Assembly: GCA_020073525.1 (NCBI GenBank)
Contig: JAIQFA010000018.1
Location: 38,775-102,774 of the forward strand
Length of the DNA stretch: 64,000 bases
From: Terriglobia bacterium
GTDB taxonomy: Bacteria > Acidobacteriota > Terriglobia > Terriglobales > Acidobacteriaceae
Reading direction: 5' to 3'
Shown: piece by piece, positions 1 through 8,838 of the stretch
How positions within the stretch are numbered: position 1 is the first letter of the stretch
How the letters are laid out: each line of letters starts with the position of its first letter
Program-made: the position numbers and the translations under genes
Notes under the pieces: generated by a model
The model's database searches: none
The model's input: the letters and a program-made list of their open reading frames with translations, nothing else
Told to the model about the DNA's origin: nothing

Positions 1-2
1 TT

Positions 3-587
3 TATAACAACCGTACCGGCGAACTGACGATCATCGACTGGGCGTTGCGGGAACGCTTAAGCCGCGATCAGCGCCGGCATCTCGCGCTCCTGTTCCTGAT
101 GGTGACTTTACGGGACCCGGTGGGCACCTACAACGAAGTCCTGGCGCTCAGCCAGCAGCGCATCAGAAGCGCCTCGCCGCGCGGGCAGATGGTTGCGGAA
201 TTGGTCACAAATTTTCTGCGCGAGTTGCCGGTCGCCCGTTTGTCCAGCGGCGTGGATGCGATGTTGCTGCTGGAACGCCTGGCCATGAAGGGCATCAAGT
301 TCCCTGGACCTCTGATTATGTTGTCCAAGGTGATGTTCACGCTCGATGGAATCCTGGGTGACATTGGAGGATCGGCCAATGGCATGGGCTTCACCATTGC
401 GCGTCACGTGGCCCAGCATTGGATACGCCACCGCGAAGAGTTCCGTTCGCCTCTGAAGACCAGGGACTGGATCACGCTCCAGTGCAGCGCGTTGCTCTAC
501 ACCGGCCGCTTGTGGCTGCAGTGCGAGCAGGCAATATTGGACCGCCTGCTGCCCGCCGGTTCCACCGCCTCACGCGCGTCGACATGA
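3..587 (+). CDS. ABC1/AarF/UbiB-family kinase-like protein, C-terminal part (open at window start)
   Basis: Frame is open to the window edge and reads YNNRTGELTIIDWALRERLSRDQRRHLALL; NxxG..IDWG-like kinase C-lobe motif followed by a helical tail. Confidence 0.6.
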   Translation, partial: YNNRTGELTIIDWALRERLSRDQRRHLALLFLMVTLRDPVGTYNEVLALSQQRIRSASPRGQMVAELVTNFLRELPVARLSSGVDAMLLLERLAMKGIKFPGPLIMLSKVMFTLDGILGDIGGSANGMGFTIARHVAQHWIRHREEFRSPLKTRDWITLQCSALLYTGRLWLQCEQAILDRLLPAGSTASRAST

Positions 588-648
588 GGTAGTGGGCAAT
601 TTGCAGAACCGCCAACCACAAAGGCCAGGAAGGTACACGAAGGAAACG

Positions 649-693
649 CCTGAGACCATAAACCTTTGTGATACTTTCGTGTCCTTGGTGGTT
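649..693. repeat. Intergenic repeat copy containing TTCGTGTCCTTGGTGGTT (676-693)
   Basis: cctgagaccataaacctttgtgatactttcgtgtccttggtggttc closely matches 59123-59167; core also at 54129-54146. Confidence 0.8.
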
Positions 694-722
694 CAGGGTT
701 TTCGCTGCACCGCGGTAACCCA

Positions 723-2390
723 CTACCCGGCATGATTCGGCATTGAAGCGCAATCGCTCCAATGGGTCTCTGTCGCTGGAGGGATGAAAGTCATAGCCCG
801 TTCGGCCAGAGCGGTAATCGTGAGGCTGGGATTAACTCCGAGGTTGGCCGCCACCACAGACCCATCACAAATGTACATATTCCTGTAATTGAAGACACGG
901 TGGTGAGAATCAACCACGCCGTGGCCGGAAGTATCAGCGATCACGCAACCTCCAATACAGTGTGCCGTGCCCGGAACATCGAAGAGGATCTCCGGAAGCA
1001 TGCTCATGGCAAAACCTCCGGTGAGTTGCGCGTATTTCTTCGCGAACTCGTTGGCCTTCGGGATATAGGTCGGCACCTTGCCACCGCGGCTGACAAGAAA
1101 CTTCCGGAACGGCCAGAACCAGAGCCGTTGCCAGTGCATCTCAATCTCTCCCTCCAGCGCCTGCATGCAAAGGAGAATCACAAACTCCCGCGCCCATCCC
1201 AACGGTTGCAGCACGCGCACCGTCCTGAACGGATGCCGCAGCATGGAGGCCACAACATTCTTCAGCCAGAGTGCAATGCGCTGCGGACCGGGACGGCCAT
1301 CGGTCAGGATGGTGGTCAAAAACCCCATCGTGTCGGAGCCATTGGGATAGCGAACGGCCTCAATGTGAGTATGCTCGTCGATATAAATGCCAGAGCCGAT
1401 GGCGATGCCCTGCGACACATCCTGGGAGCAGCCCGGCGTCCGCGCCCCGATCAGCGATTCGGAATTGGTGCGCACGTGTTGGCCCAGTTGGCCACTGATG
1501 GCCGGCAGAGATCCTCTTTCCTTGAGCCGGAACAGAAGTTCCATCGTGCCCAGCGACGAGGCGGAGAACACCACGCCGCGGCAGGTAAACCGTCCAGCCG
1601 GCCGGTGCATAAACGCGGTGGACCTCACCGTGGATACTTCGTACCCGGCGCTGCCATCGCCGATGCCAGCCAGCGGTTTGACATTCACTACCTTGGTTTC
1701 GGGAAGGAGCCGCGCGCCGTGTTTTTCGGCGAGGTAAAGGTAGTTGACATCGAGTGTATTTTTCGCGCCGTAGCGGCAACCCATCATGCAACCGCCGCAG
1801 CCGCGGCAAGTGGTTCGTGCCGGGCCTTCTCCGCCGAAGAATGGATCAGGGAAGGTCTGATTGCCCGGTTGTCCCTCCGCAGCCTGAAAGATTCCCACCT
1901 TCGTGCAGTAGAACGTGTTCCCGGAGCCTGCGACTTCCGCCGCTTGTTTTAAGAGAAGGTCGGCCGGTCCGAGAATCTTGTTCTCCGTCACCCCCAGCAT
2001 TCGCGAGGCGGTTTCGTAGTGCTGGGGCATTTCCGCTTTCCAATTTGCCAACCCCGTCCAAGACCCCGTGCCCCACACTTTCTCGGGAGCGGGAAGCAAG
2101 GTGCTGCCGTAGGTAATGGATCCTCCACCCAGTGCGCAGCCATGGAAGATGGTTGCGTGTCTGAAAAACCGCATGCTGAAGAAGCCACGCAGACCCAGGT
2201 TCGGACGCCAGAACCAGCGATGCAGGGACCAACTGGTGTGCGGCAGATTGTCAGGCGTCCAACGCCGCCCCATTTCCATGACCGCGACTTTGTATCCCTT
2301 CTCTACCAACCGAAGGGCGGAGACACTACCGCCGAAGCCCGAGCCGATGACGATGAAGTCGAAATCGAATTGGTTATCGCAGTGCGTCAT
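723..2390 (-). CDS. GMC-family (cholesterol-oxidase-like) FAD oxidoreductase
   Basis: N-terminal VIGSGFGGSVSALRLVEKG Rossmann motif; HGCALGGGSITYGSTL; C-terminal GGCVIADTSGHGVVDSHHRVFNYRNMYICDGSVVAANLGVNPSLTITALAERA. Confidence 0.88.
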   Translation of the reverse strand: MTHCDNQFDFDFIVIGSGFGGSVSALRLVEKGYKVAVMEMGRRWTPDNLPHTSWSLHRWFWRPNLGLRGFFSMRFFRHATIFHGCALGGGSITYGSTLLPAPEKVWGTGSWTGLANWKAEMPQHYETASRMLGVTENKILGPADLLLKQAAEVAGSGNTFYCTKVGIFQAAEGQPGNQTFPDPFFGGEGPARTTCRGCGGCMMGCRYGAKNTLDVNYLYLAEKHGARLLPETKVVNVKPLAGIGDGSAGYEVSTVRSTAFMHRPAGRFTCRGVVFSASSLGTMELLFRLKERGSLPAISGQLGQHVRTNSESLIGARTPGCSQDVSQGIAIGSGIYIDEHTHIEAVRYPNGSDTMGFLTTILTDGRPGPQRIALWLKNVVASMLRHPFRTVRVLQPLGWAREFVILLCMQALEGEIEMHWQRLWFWPFRKFLVSRGGKVPTYIPKANEFAKKYAQLTGGFAMSMLPEILFDVPGTAHCIGGCVIADTSGHGVVDSHHRVFNYRNMYICDGSVVAANLGVNPSLTITALAERAMTFIPPATETHWSDCASMPNHAG

Positions 2391-2405
2391 ACAAGAACCC
2401 GTCAA

Positions 2406-3131
2406 CTACGCGCACCGGGAAGCGCCGGAGGAAGAGTATGCCGGGAGGTTTAAGCGAATCGGTGGATCTGGCAGCGGATCCGCGACCACGGTTCGCACAA
2501 AGTTGTCTGCATTTTGACACCAACCATGGAAGACGTGGCCTGCAGTATAGCGAACCTGCAGTGGGCTCCAGCCATTGAGGTCGAATGAATCGGCGCGTGG
2601 TTTGACGATTACACATCGGGTGTCGATCCGAAGTCCCGCGCGTAGCGCTTTGAGCGCGCTTTCTTTTGCGCTCCAAAGCATGGCCAAAAGCTGAGGCCGG
2701 TCGGTGACGAATGCCCGCGCCACCAGTGCCTGCTCTTCGAGGGTGAAATAGTCGGCGACAAAAGCATCGCTTCGCGGCTCAACCAGTTCCACATCACAAC
2801 CCATTTGCACGCCCGACATCGCCACGGCGCACATCGCCACCCCAGCACGGTGGCTGAGTGAAACCGTGACCGCCGCCGGTTGGTCGTCGAGAAAAACCTC
2901 GGGTGCGCCAGACGCCGCTGGACGTATTTCTATTTTCTGAAGGACCGGAAGATGAGGCGGCAGATCCAGATAGGCGGACACTGCGCGTTTGGCCGTCCAG
3001 CGTCCCAGTCGCCAGTCAGCACGGCGCTTCGGAAAATGCAGCGCGTTGAGACACACGGCTTCATTTGAGCTCAACCAACTATTTTCTGTGGGTACCTCTG
3101 CTTCGGTTTGTTGCAGCCAATACACGTTCAT
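2406..3131 (-). CDS. 4'-phosphopantetheinyl transferase (Sfp-type)
   Basis: MGCDVELVEPRSDAFVADYF and WSAKESALKALRAGL match the Sfp-type GxDxE and WxxKEA motifs. Confidence 0.9.
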   Translation of the reverse strand: MNVYWLQQTEAEVPTENSWLSSNEAVCLNALHFPKRRADWRLGRWTAKRAVSAYLDLPPHLPVLQKIEIRPAASGAPEVFLDDQPAAVTVSLSHRAGVAMCAVAMSGVQMGCDVELVEPRSDAFVADYFTLEEQALVARAFVTDRPQLLAMLWSAKESALKALRAGLRIDTRCVIVKPRADSFDLNGWSPLQVRYTAGHVFHGWCQNADNFVRTVVADPLPDPPIRLNLPAYSSSGASRCA

Positions 3132-3150
3132 TCAATTCACTCCGGCCGAC

Positions 3151-6100
3151 CTAGGCCGCTTCCGTCACTCTGATTTCCAATTTTGCGGTTTCGGATTCCT
3201 CTTCTCTGGCCATACCGCGTTCGACCGCATCGATGAGATAAGGCCGCAGGTTGGCAGGCGGAATAATGTAGTTGAGAGCACCCACGTCGAGAGCCCGCTG
3301 CACGCAGTGCACACGGTCAAACTCGGAGGCCATCTCGCCGAGCTTTTCGGAGTGCACAACCTTGAAGAGTTCGTCCCACTGGGTGCGCAGCCGTACTTTT
3401 TCTGCGCCGTCTGCCTGGGCCATTGCCTGGCTCAGGGCCTGCAGACGCGGATCTTTTTTAGCACGAGCCTCGACCTCGCCAGCGAACACCACGGCTGCCG
3501 CCGGAGCGCCACCAATGACCGAGGCATAGGTTCCTTCGAGGGCGGCCACCTCGACGCTTTCATTCAGCGCGCGAGAGAAAACTACGTAAGCGCCGCCGTG
3601 ATAACGTGAGATGACGCAAAAGACGATGGGACCCTTGAAGTTGATGACGGCCCGTCCGATCTCGGCGCCGTATTCAAGTTGCAGCCTGCGCATCGACTCC
3701 GGCGAACCGTCAAAGCCCGACAGGTTGGCCAGGACGACCACCGGGCGATTGTTACTGGCGGCGTTGATTGCGCGCGCCACTTTTTTTGAGGACTGCGGGA
3801 AGAGCGTGCCGGAGGTCCATTGATCCGGCCCGTCGGCCGGCACGAATCCCAATCGGGTCAGCGGCCGGGATTCGATACCGATCAGGCAAACGGGATAGCC
3901 GCCGAGATGAGCATCCCACACGACCGCCGTCTCTGCCGCGCGCATCCCGGCCCAGCGCTCCAGCGGCGGGTGGTCCTGGTCGATGGCCGCCATCATCACT
4001 TTGCGAATATCAAAGGATCTCTTGCGCCCAGGATTGGTCTCGTCCGACAAGATCTCTCCGATGGTGTCGAAGCCGTCGTCGCCATTGCCATTTCCATTCC
4101 TGCCGTGAGGATGGACTCGCACATCTCGATCCAGAGGATCGGAAGTTGCCGCCCGCCGCGGGAAGCGCTCGCCGGGAGCCACGTAAGTGTGATCGTAGTG
4201 GCGCATCAGAATGTGGCAGGCTTCATCGATATCGCGAGCCCAGTACTGTGCCTGGCCGTTAATACCCATGATGCGGTCGTAGCCGCCGATCCCTTGATTG
4301 TCCTCGGCCGAAATACTGCCGGAGAATTCCAGCGCACGTTTGCCGGTCAGCACCATCGCCGCTTTCGGCGTCATGATCAGAATGCCCCGGGTGTGCATGA
4401 GCATCGTGGCCTCGGCGTTCCAGTAAGGTTGCGCGCCGACGTTGATTCCATTCACCACCAGATTCACTTCGCCGCCCCCCTGCGTGAACTCCACCAAGGC
4501 CCGCAGGACGCGGGCAATCCAATCCATATTCTCCACGCCGCTGTCCATGGAAATCTTGGCGCCGGCCGAGATGGGGAACCATTCCAGGGGAACGCTCTTC
4601 GCTTGCGCCAGATCCAGGGCGGCAAGGATGCGCCGGCACTCCGGTTCGGCAATCGCGCCCAGATCCTTGCTTGGGTCTCCCATCACCAGAACGCGGGTCA
4701 TGCCCTCGGGATACTTGGTTGTGAAGTTGCGAATGACGCCAACGATGACATTGGCCTTGTTTTGGCCATAGGGACGATCAACCGCGACCAGACGTCCTTC
4801 CGAGTCCAGATCATGCTCGACAAAATCGCCGGTGGGAAATTCGGCCCGCGTATGTTCCGGAGCGGGTGTGAGCATCTTGATGATTTCGTAAGGGTAGATG
4901 AGACCGCGTTGGCGCATGCGGACGACTTTCTGGTCGTATTCGGTTAGCGGTTTGATGGGTTGCAGTGGGCCAGCGGGCCGGAAGGTAATGAGCATACCGC
5001 TGCCGCCCGGACTCGAGATGCGCACCACCATATCGCGCAGTTCTCCCGTCGCTGGATTGGGAATCCGGGCGCGCACGACTACTTGTTCCAACCCCAGACC
5101 TTCGGTTGCGGGCGCCAGTTTGTGCACGAGATCGCGCAATTCATCGCGGCCGAGACTGAGTGGTGGCCAGACGTTCAGTAGGATGCGATTCCAATGCAGA
5201 CGCTGGTGAGTAGGCCGGCGCGACTGGAACAAGCGGATGCTGGCCATTGCTTCCATTAACATGCGCTCCAGATGCGGCAGTTGCACGATGCGACCCGCCT
5301 CGTTCCGAACCGGCGTTACGTCGCGAACTTCCGCACACGCAAACAGCCGCTCATCCTTCGGGTTATCGCGGGCAACGGCATGGATCAGGTACACATCCTC
5401 AACCGACGGCAGCCGGTCAATCTTGAAATTGCCGAGACGCCAGAGGTGCAGGCGTTTCCCCAGCATGGGATGAATTCCGCGATAGAACTTCTCCTCTTCG
5501 TAAGTATTCCCGCTCGGGCGGTAGGTGAAATGCTGCGTGCCCGCCATGCCATGAGTTGGACCGGAGCCGGCGACCGTCGCCACGATGCGCCGGATCGATC
5601 GCGGGAAGCTAACTTCGTTGAGCACCGAGCCCACTTCCTGTTGCGTGGCCTCCGCGTCGCCCATCCACCCGGGATGGAAAACGTAGAAATCGATCGTAAT
5701 GTCGTGGTCCGCCGGCACTTCCGCGATCATGGGCAACAACGTCCGCGCTGAATCGGAGAGCCGGGAATACTCGGCGTAAGTGGTGAACACGTGAATGCGC
5801 TTTCCTTCATGATCGTACTCGGCCGATGCATAGCACAGCCCGTCCAATTCTAGGGTGCGAAAGTTCGTGAGCTTTCGAATGCGGTAATAGCGCCATGTCA
5901 GCGCCTCCAACATCAATCTGCGCAGGGCTATGTTGGCTCCCGCAAACCGGCCGGCGAATAGGCTCACCAGCGGCTGCGGACATTCGACCAGTGCGCGGAG
6001 TCGCTCGTGGCGGTCCGCGGCATCCGGATTGGCAGACAGGTAGGCGAGGTGTTCTTCGACCTGCTCGTACACTTGCTGGCGGGCCCGTTCAAACAGCGGC

Positions 6101-8766
6101 TGGTCAAAGTAGCGATAGCGCACTTCCCGCGCGAGGTCGGTAACCGCGGGGAAAAGCCCGTTGGCCATGGAGGCCATCCGGTCGAGGAGTGTCCGAAAGG
6201 ATTCCACCGCAGGCGGCGGCAGCGTCTGGGCGTGCCGCAGGCGTCGTTCGAGGACTCCCACAATGGGCGCGATCTGCTGCTGCACGCGTTGATGCGATTT
6301 GTAGATCCAGAGCAAGCTCTCCTCGAGTTCGGGGGAGCGATCCAGTGTCTGCACGCCGTAGTGCGCCAGCGCGCGTTGCAATGCGGTGACAAAGGCTGGT
6401 GGAAGTCCCTGTCCTCGTGTCTCCAGCATGCGCAAGTAAGAAAACAGATAAGCCTCAGCGCTCGGCTCTTCCCCGCTCGCCCGATGGTTTACTTCTGGAT
6501 AGCGTTGGAACAGGGAACAAATGTCCACAAAGATGTTGAGGATCTCATCTTCACGCTGTCTGATTTCGTCGCTGTCAACGGGGCAATTCTGGCTCCAGTC
6601 GGCGAGCAGGCGGGCAGTGTGTTTCGGATCGACGTCAAAACCCAACATGAGCTGGCGGAGTTCATCCAGGCTCTGACGGCAGCTGGATTGGGCGGCGCTT
6701 GCTTTTTCCTCGGAAGCGCATGAAGCGCCAAAGACCACTCGCTCGGCGTCCGCAATGGAGTCGGCCCCCGCCTCCGGATCGATCTGCAGGAGTGGGGCTC
6801 CAGTGTCGACCTGCACGTTGGGAATGATCATCACCTGCCGGATTTTTCCGGAAAATGGGGCTACGATCTGCGTCTCCATCTTCATGGCTTCCAGCACAGC
6901 CAGGCGGTCCCCAGCCGCAACCGTGTCGCCCGGTTTGACAGAAATGGAAACTACCACGGCTGGTGCCGGAGCGTGCACCACGCCCCCATCATCTCGATCA
7001 ACCTGGTGCGACACGCCGTCGATCTCGATCCGGTAGCTGAGTCCTTGGGCTGCAGACACGACACGAAAACGCCTCCCGAAGACGGTGAGCCAGGATTCGT
7101 ACTCACGCACGCAGTCGATCTGGGCATTGATGCGCGCGCCATTGACCTCAACCCGATAGCGTTGAGGGTCAAGGCGATAAGTTTTAGGCGAGTAGCCATG
7201 GCCTCGATAGCGTAACTCCGCCGTCAGACCGACTTCACTCCGCGCCTGCGGACGCCCGCGCAGTGCCGACGCATAAAACTGCTTCTGCTCCACTGCCAAC
7301 TGGGCATCGTAGGCCTCGATCGCGGCTTGAATAAGAGCCACATCGGCGTAACTCCTCGGTAGGCGCTCACCCGTTGCTGCCAAGTGGTCGAGCCATCCAA
7401 CATGGGCCTCTCCGCGCTGCACTTCGGGACGACTCAGCAATTCCAGCAGAAACGCTTTGTTGCTGGCTCCGCCTTTAATGACGACCACGCTTTCGCGCAG
7501 CGCCCGTTGCAGACGGGAAAGCGCTTCCTGCCGGTTTTGACCGTAGGCAATAATCTTGGCGACCATCGAGTCGAACTCGGCGGGAACGCCGTCGCCTTGC
7601 GCCACGCCGCTGTCTACACGTATCCCCTGGGCTGGCAGAATTCTGAACCGCTCAATCATGCCCGGAGCCGGAGCAAAGCCGTTGTCCGGGTCTTCCGCAT
7701 TGAGCCGCACCTCAATGGCATGACCGGTGGTACGCGGCGCTTCTCCATCCAGGCGGCCGCCGCGCGCAATGTGAATCTGAAGTTTCACAAGATCAAGCCC
7801 CGTCGTGCATTCGGTCACCGGATGTTCGACCTGCAACCGCGTGTTCATCTCCATGAACCAGAAGCACTTTGTTTCCGGTTGATACAAAAATTCGACGGTG
7901 CCCGCATTCTGATAGCCCGCCGCCTGGCTCAAGCGCACGGCCGAGTCTCGCAATGTCCGGTCCTGTTCTGGCGAAAGCGCTGGGGATGGTGCTTCTTCCA
8001 GGATTTTCTGGTGACGTCGCTGGATGGTGCAGTCGCGAACTCCGGCCGCCCACGTCGTTCCGTAGTGGTCGGCAATAATTTGGACCTCGATGTGGCGCGC
8101 GCTTTCCAGCATTTGCTCCAGGAAGACGGTTGGATCCCCGAAGGCCTTGAACGCTTCGGACCGTGCGCTGGCAAAGGTTTGCGCCAGTTGCGCCGCCGAA
8201 CGCACCAGGCGAATCCCGCGACCGCCGCCCCCGGCCGTCGCTTTAATAAGGAGCGGATAGCCCAATCGCTCAGCCTGTCCCTGTGCGTCAGTGAGCGTTT
8301 CCACGGGCCCATTGCTCCAGGGCGCGACCGGTATCTGAGTCTGCTCCGCCAATCGTTTTGAAGCGATCTTGTCACCTACCCGCCGCATCACGTCGCCATC
8401 CGGGCCGATGAACGCAACCCCTATCTCGCGGCAAAGGTCGGCGAATGCCGCGTGCTCCGCCACAAAGCCCCATCCCGCCCAGACCGCGTCCGCACGCGCC
8501 TGCCGCAGGGCGCGTTCGAGCCGGCCATAGTCGACATAACTGCTCTTGAGTTGATTGGTGTTTGAATCGAGGACTTGGGCGGGACCGAGACACACTGCCT
8601 CGTCGGCCTCCCGCACAAACATGCTGTGCCGGTCCGGTTCGGTGAATAGCGCGATCGTGCGCAACGATGTCCCGTGTTCTTGATTGAAATCGCGCGCGGC
8701 GTGGATGAAACGCATGGCCGCTTCGCCACGGTTCACGATGGCCACGCGTTGAAATTCATGTTTCAT
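3151..8766 (-). CDS. Single-chain multidomain acyl-CoA/acetyl-CoA carboxylase (BC + BCCP + central + CT)
   Basis: Biotin carboxylase (VAIVNRGEAAMR, KATAGGGGRGIRLV, EMNTRLQVEHPVTE), biotinyl motif VLEAMKMETQIVAP, ACC-central-like ERMLMEAMASIRLF...NRILLNVWP, C-terminal carboxyltransferase; RBS gaggaactt before ATG. Confidence 0.9.
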   Translation of the reverse strand: MKHEFQRVAIVNRGEAAMRFIHAARDFNQEHGTSLRTIALFTEPDRHSMFVREADEAVCLGPAQVLDSNTNQLKSSYVDYGRLERALRQARADAVWAGWGFVAEHAAFADLCREIGVAFIGPDGDVMRRVGDKIASKRLAEQTQIPVAPWSNGPVETLTDAQGQAERLGYPLLIKATAGGGGRGIRLVRSAAQLAQTFASARSEAFKAFGDPTVFLEQMLESARHIEVQIIADHYGTTWAAGVRDCTIQRRHQKILEEAPSPALSPEQDRTLRDSAVRLSQAAGYQNAGTVEFLYQPETKCFWFMEMNTRLQVEHPVTECTTGLDLVKLQIHIARGGRLDGEAPRTTGHAIEVRLNAEDPDNGFAPAPGMIERFRILPAQGIRVDSGVAQGDGVPAEFDSMVAKIIAYGQNRQEALSRLQRALRESVVVIKGGASNKAFLLELLSRPEVQRGEAHVGWLDHLAATGERLPRSYADVALIQAAIEAYDAQLAVEQKQFYASALRGRPQARSEVGLTAELRYRGHGYSPKTYRLDPQRYRVEVNGARINAQIDCVREYESWLTVFGRRFRVVSAAQGLSYRIEIDGVSHQVDRDDGGVVHAPAPAVVVSISVKPGDTVAAGDRLAVLEAMKMETQIVAPFSGKIRQVMIIPNVQVDTGAPLLQIDPEAGADSIADAERVVFGASCASEEKASAAQSSCRQSLDELRQLMLGFDVDPKHTARLLADWSQNCPVDSDEIRQREDEILNIFVDICSLFQRYPEVNHRASGEEPSAEAYLFSYLRMLETRGQGLPPAFVTALQRALAHYGVQTLDRSPELEESLLWIYKSHQRVQQQIAPIVGVLERRLRHAQTLPPPAVESFRTLLDRMASMANGLFPAVTDLAREVRYRYFDQPLFERARQQVYEQVEEHLAYLSANPDAADRHERLRALVECPQPLVSLFAGRFAGANIALRRLMLEALTWRYYRIRKLTNFRTLELDGLCYASAEYDHEGKRIHVFTTYAEYSRLSDSARTLLPMIAEVPADHDITIDFYVFHPGWMGDAEATQQEVGSVLNEVSFPRSIRRIVATVAGSGPTHGMAGTQHFTYRPSGNTYEEEKFYRGIHPMLGKRLHLWRLGNFKIDRLPSVEDVYLIHAVARDNPKDERLFACAEVRDVTPVRNEAGRIVQLPHLERMLMEAMASIRLFQSRRPTHQRLHWNRILLNVWPPLSLGRDELRDLVHKLAPATEGLGLEQVVVRARIPNPATGELRDMVVRISSPGGSGMLITFRPAGPLQPIKPLTEYDQKVVRMRQRGLIYPYEIIKMLTPAPEHTRAEFPTGDFVEHDLDSEGRLVAVDRPYGQNKANVIVGVIRNFTTKYPEGMTRVLVMGDPSKDLGAIAEPECRRILAALDLAQAKSVPLEWFPISAGAKISMDSGVENMDWIARVLRALVEFTQGGGEVNLVVNGINVGAQPYWNAEATMLMHTRGILIMTPKAAMVLTGKRALEFSGSISAEDNQGIGGYDRIMGINGQAQYWARDIDEACHILMRHYDHTYVAPGERFPRRAATSDPLDRDVRVHPHGRNGNGNGDDGFDTIGEILSDETNPGRKRSFDIRKVMMAAIDQDHPPLERWAGMRAAETAVVWDAHLGGYPVCLIGIESRPLTRLGFVPADGPDQWTSGTLFPQSSKKVARAINAASNNRPVVVLANLSGFDGSPESMRRLQLEYGAEIGRAVINFKGPIVFCVISRYHGGAYVVFSRALNESVEVAALEGTYASVIGGAPAAAVVFAGEVEARAKKDPRLQALSQAMAQADGAEKVRLRTQWDELFKVVHSEKLGEMASEFDRVHCVQRALDVGALNYIIPPANLRPYLIDAVERGMAREEESETAKLEIRVTEAA

Positions 8767-8838
8767 AAGTTCCTCGAATCGGCCATTCGTTTCTGGTGGA
8801 GAGCCATGCGTCCTCGCCCGCCCTCCACCTATGACTCT

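Noticed and set aside
762-1952. 396-aa plus-strand ORF opposite the GMC oxidoreductase (and similar ones at 3820-4947, 7384-8361, 15004-16188, 18081-19214)
   Set aside because: Antisense shadows of genes with strong family motifs; no independent domain or RBS evidence
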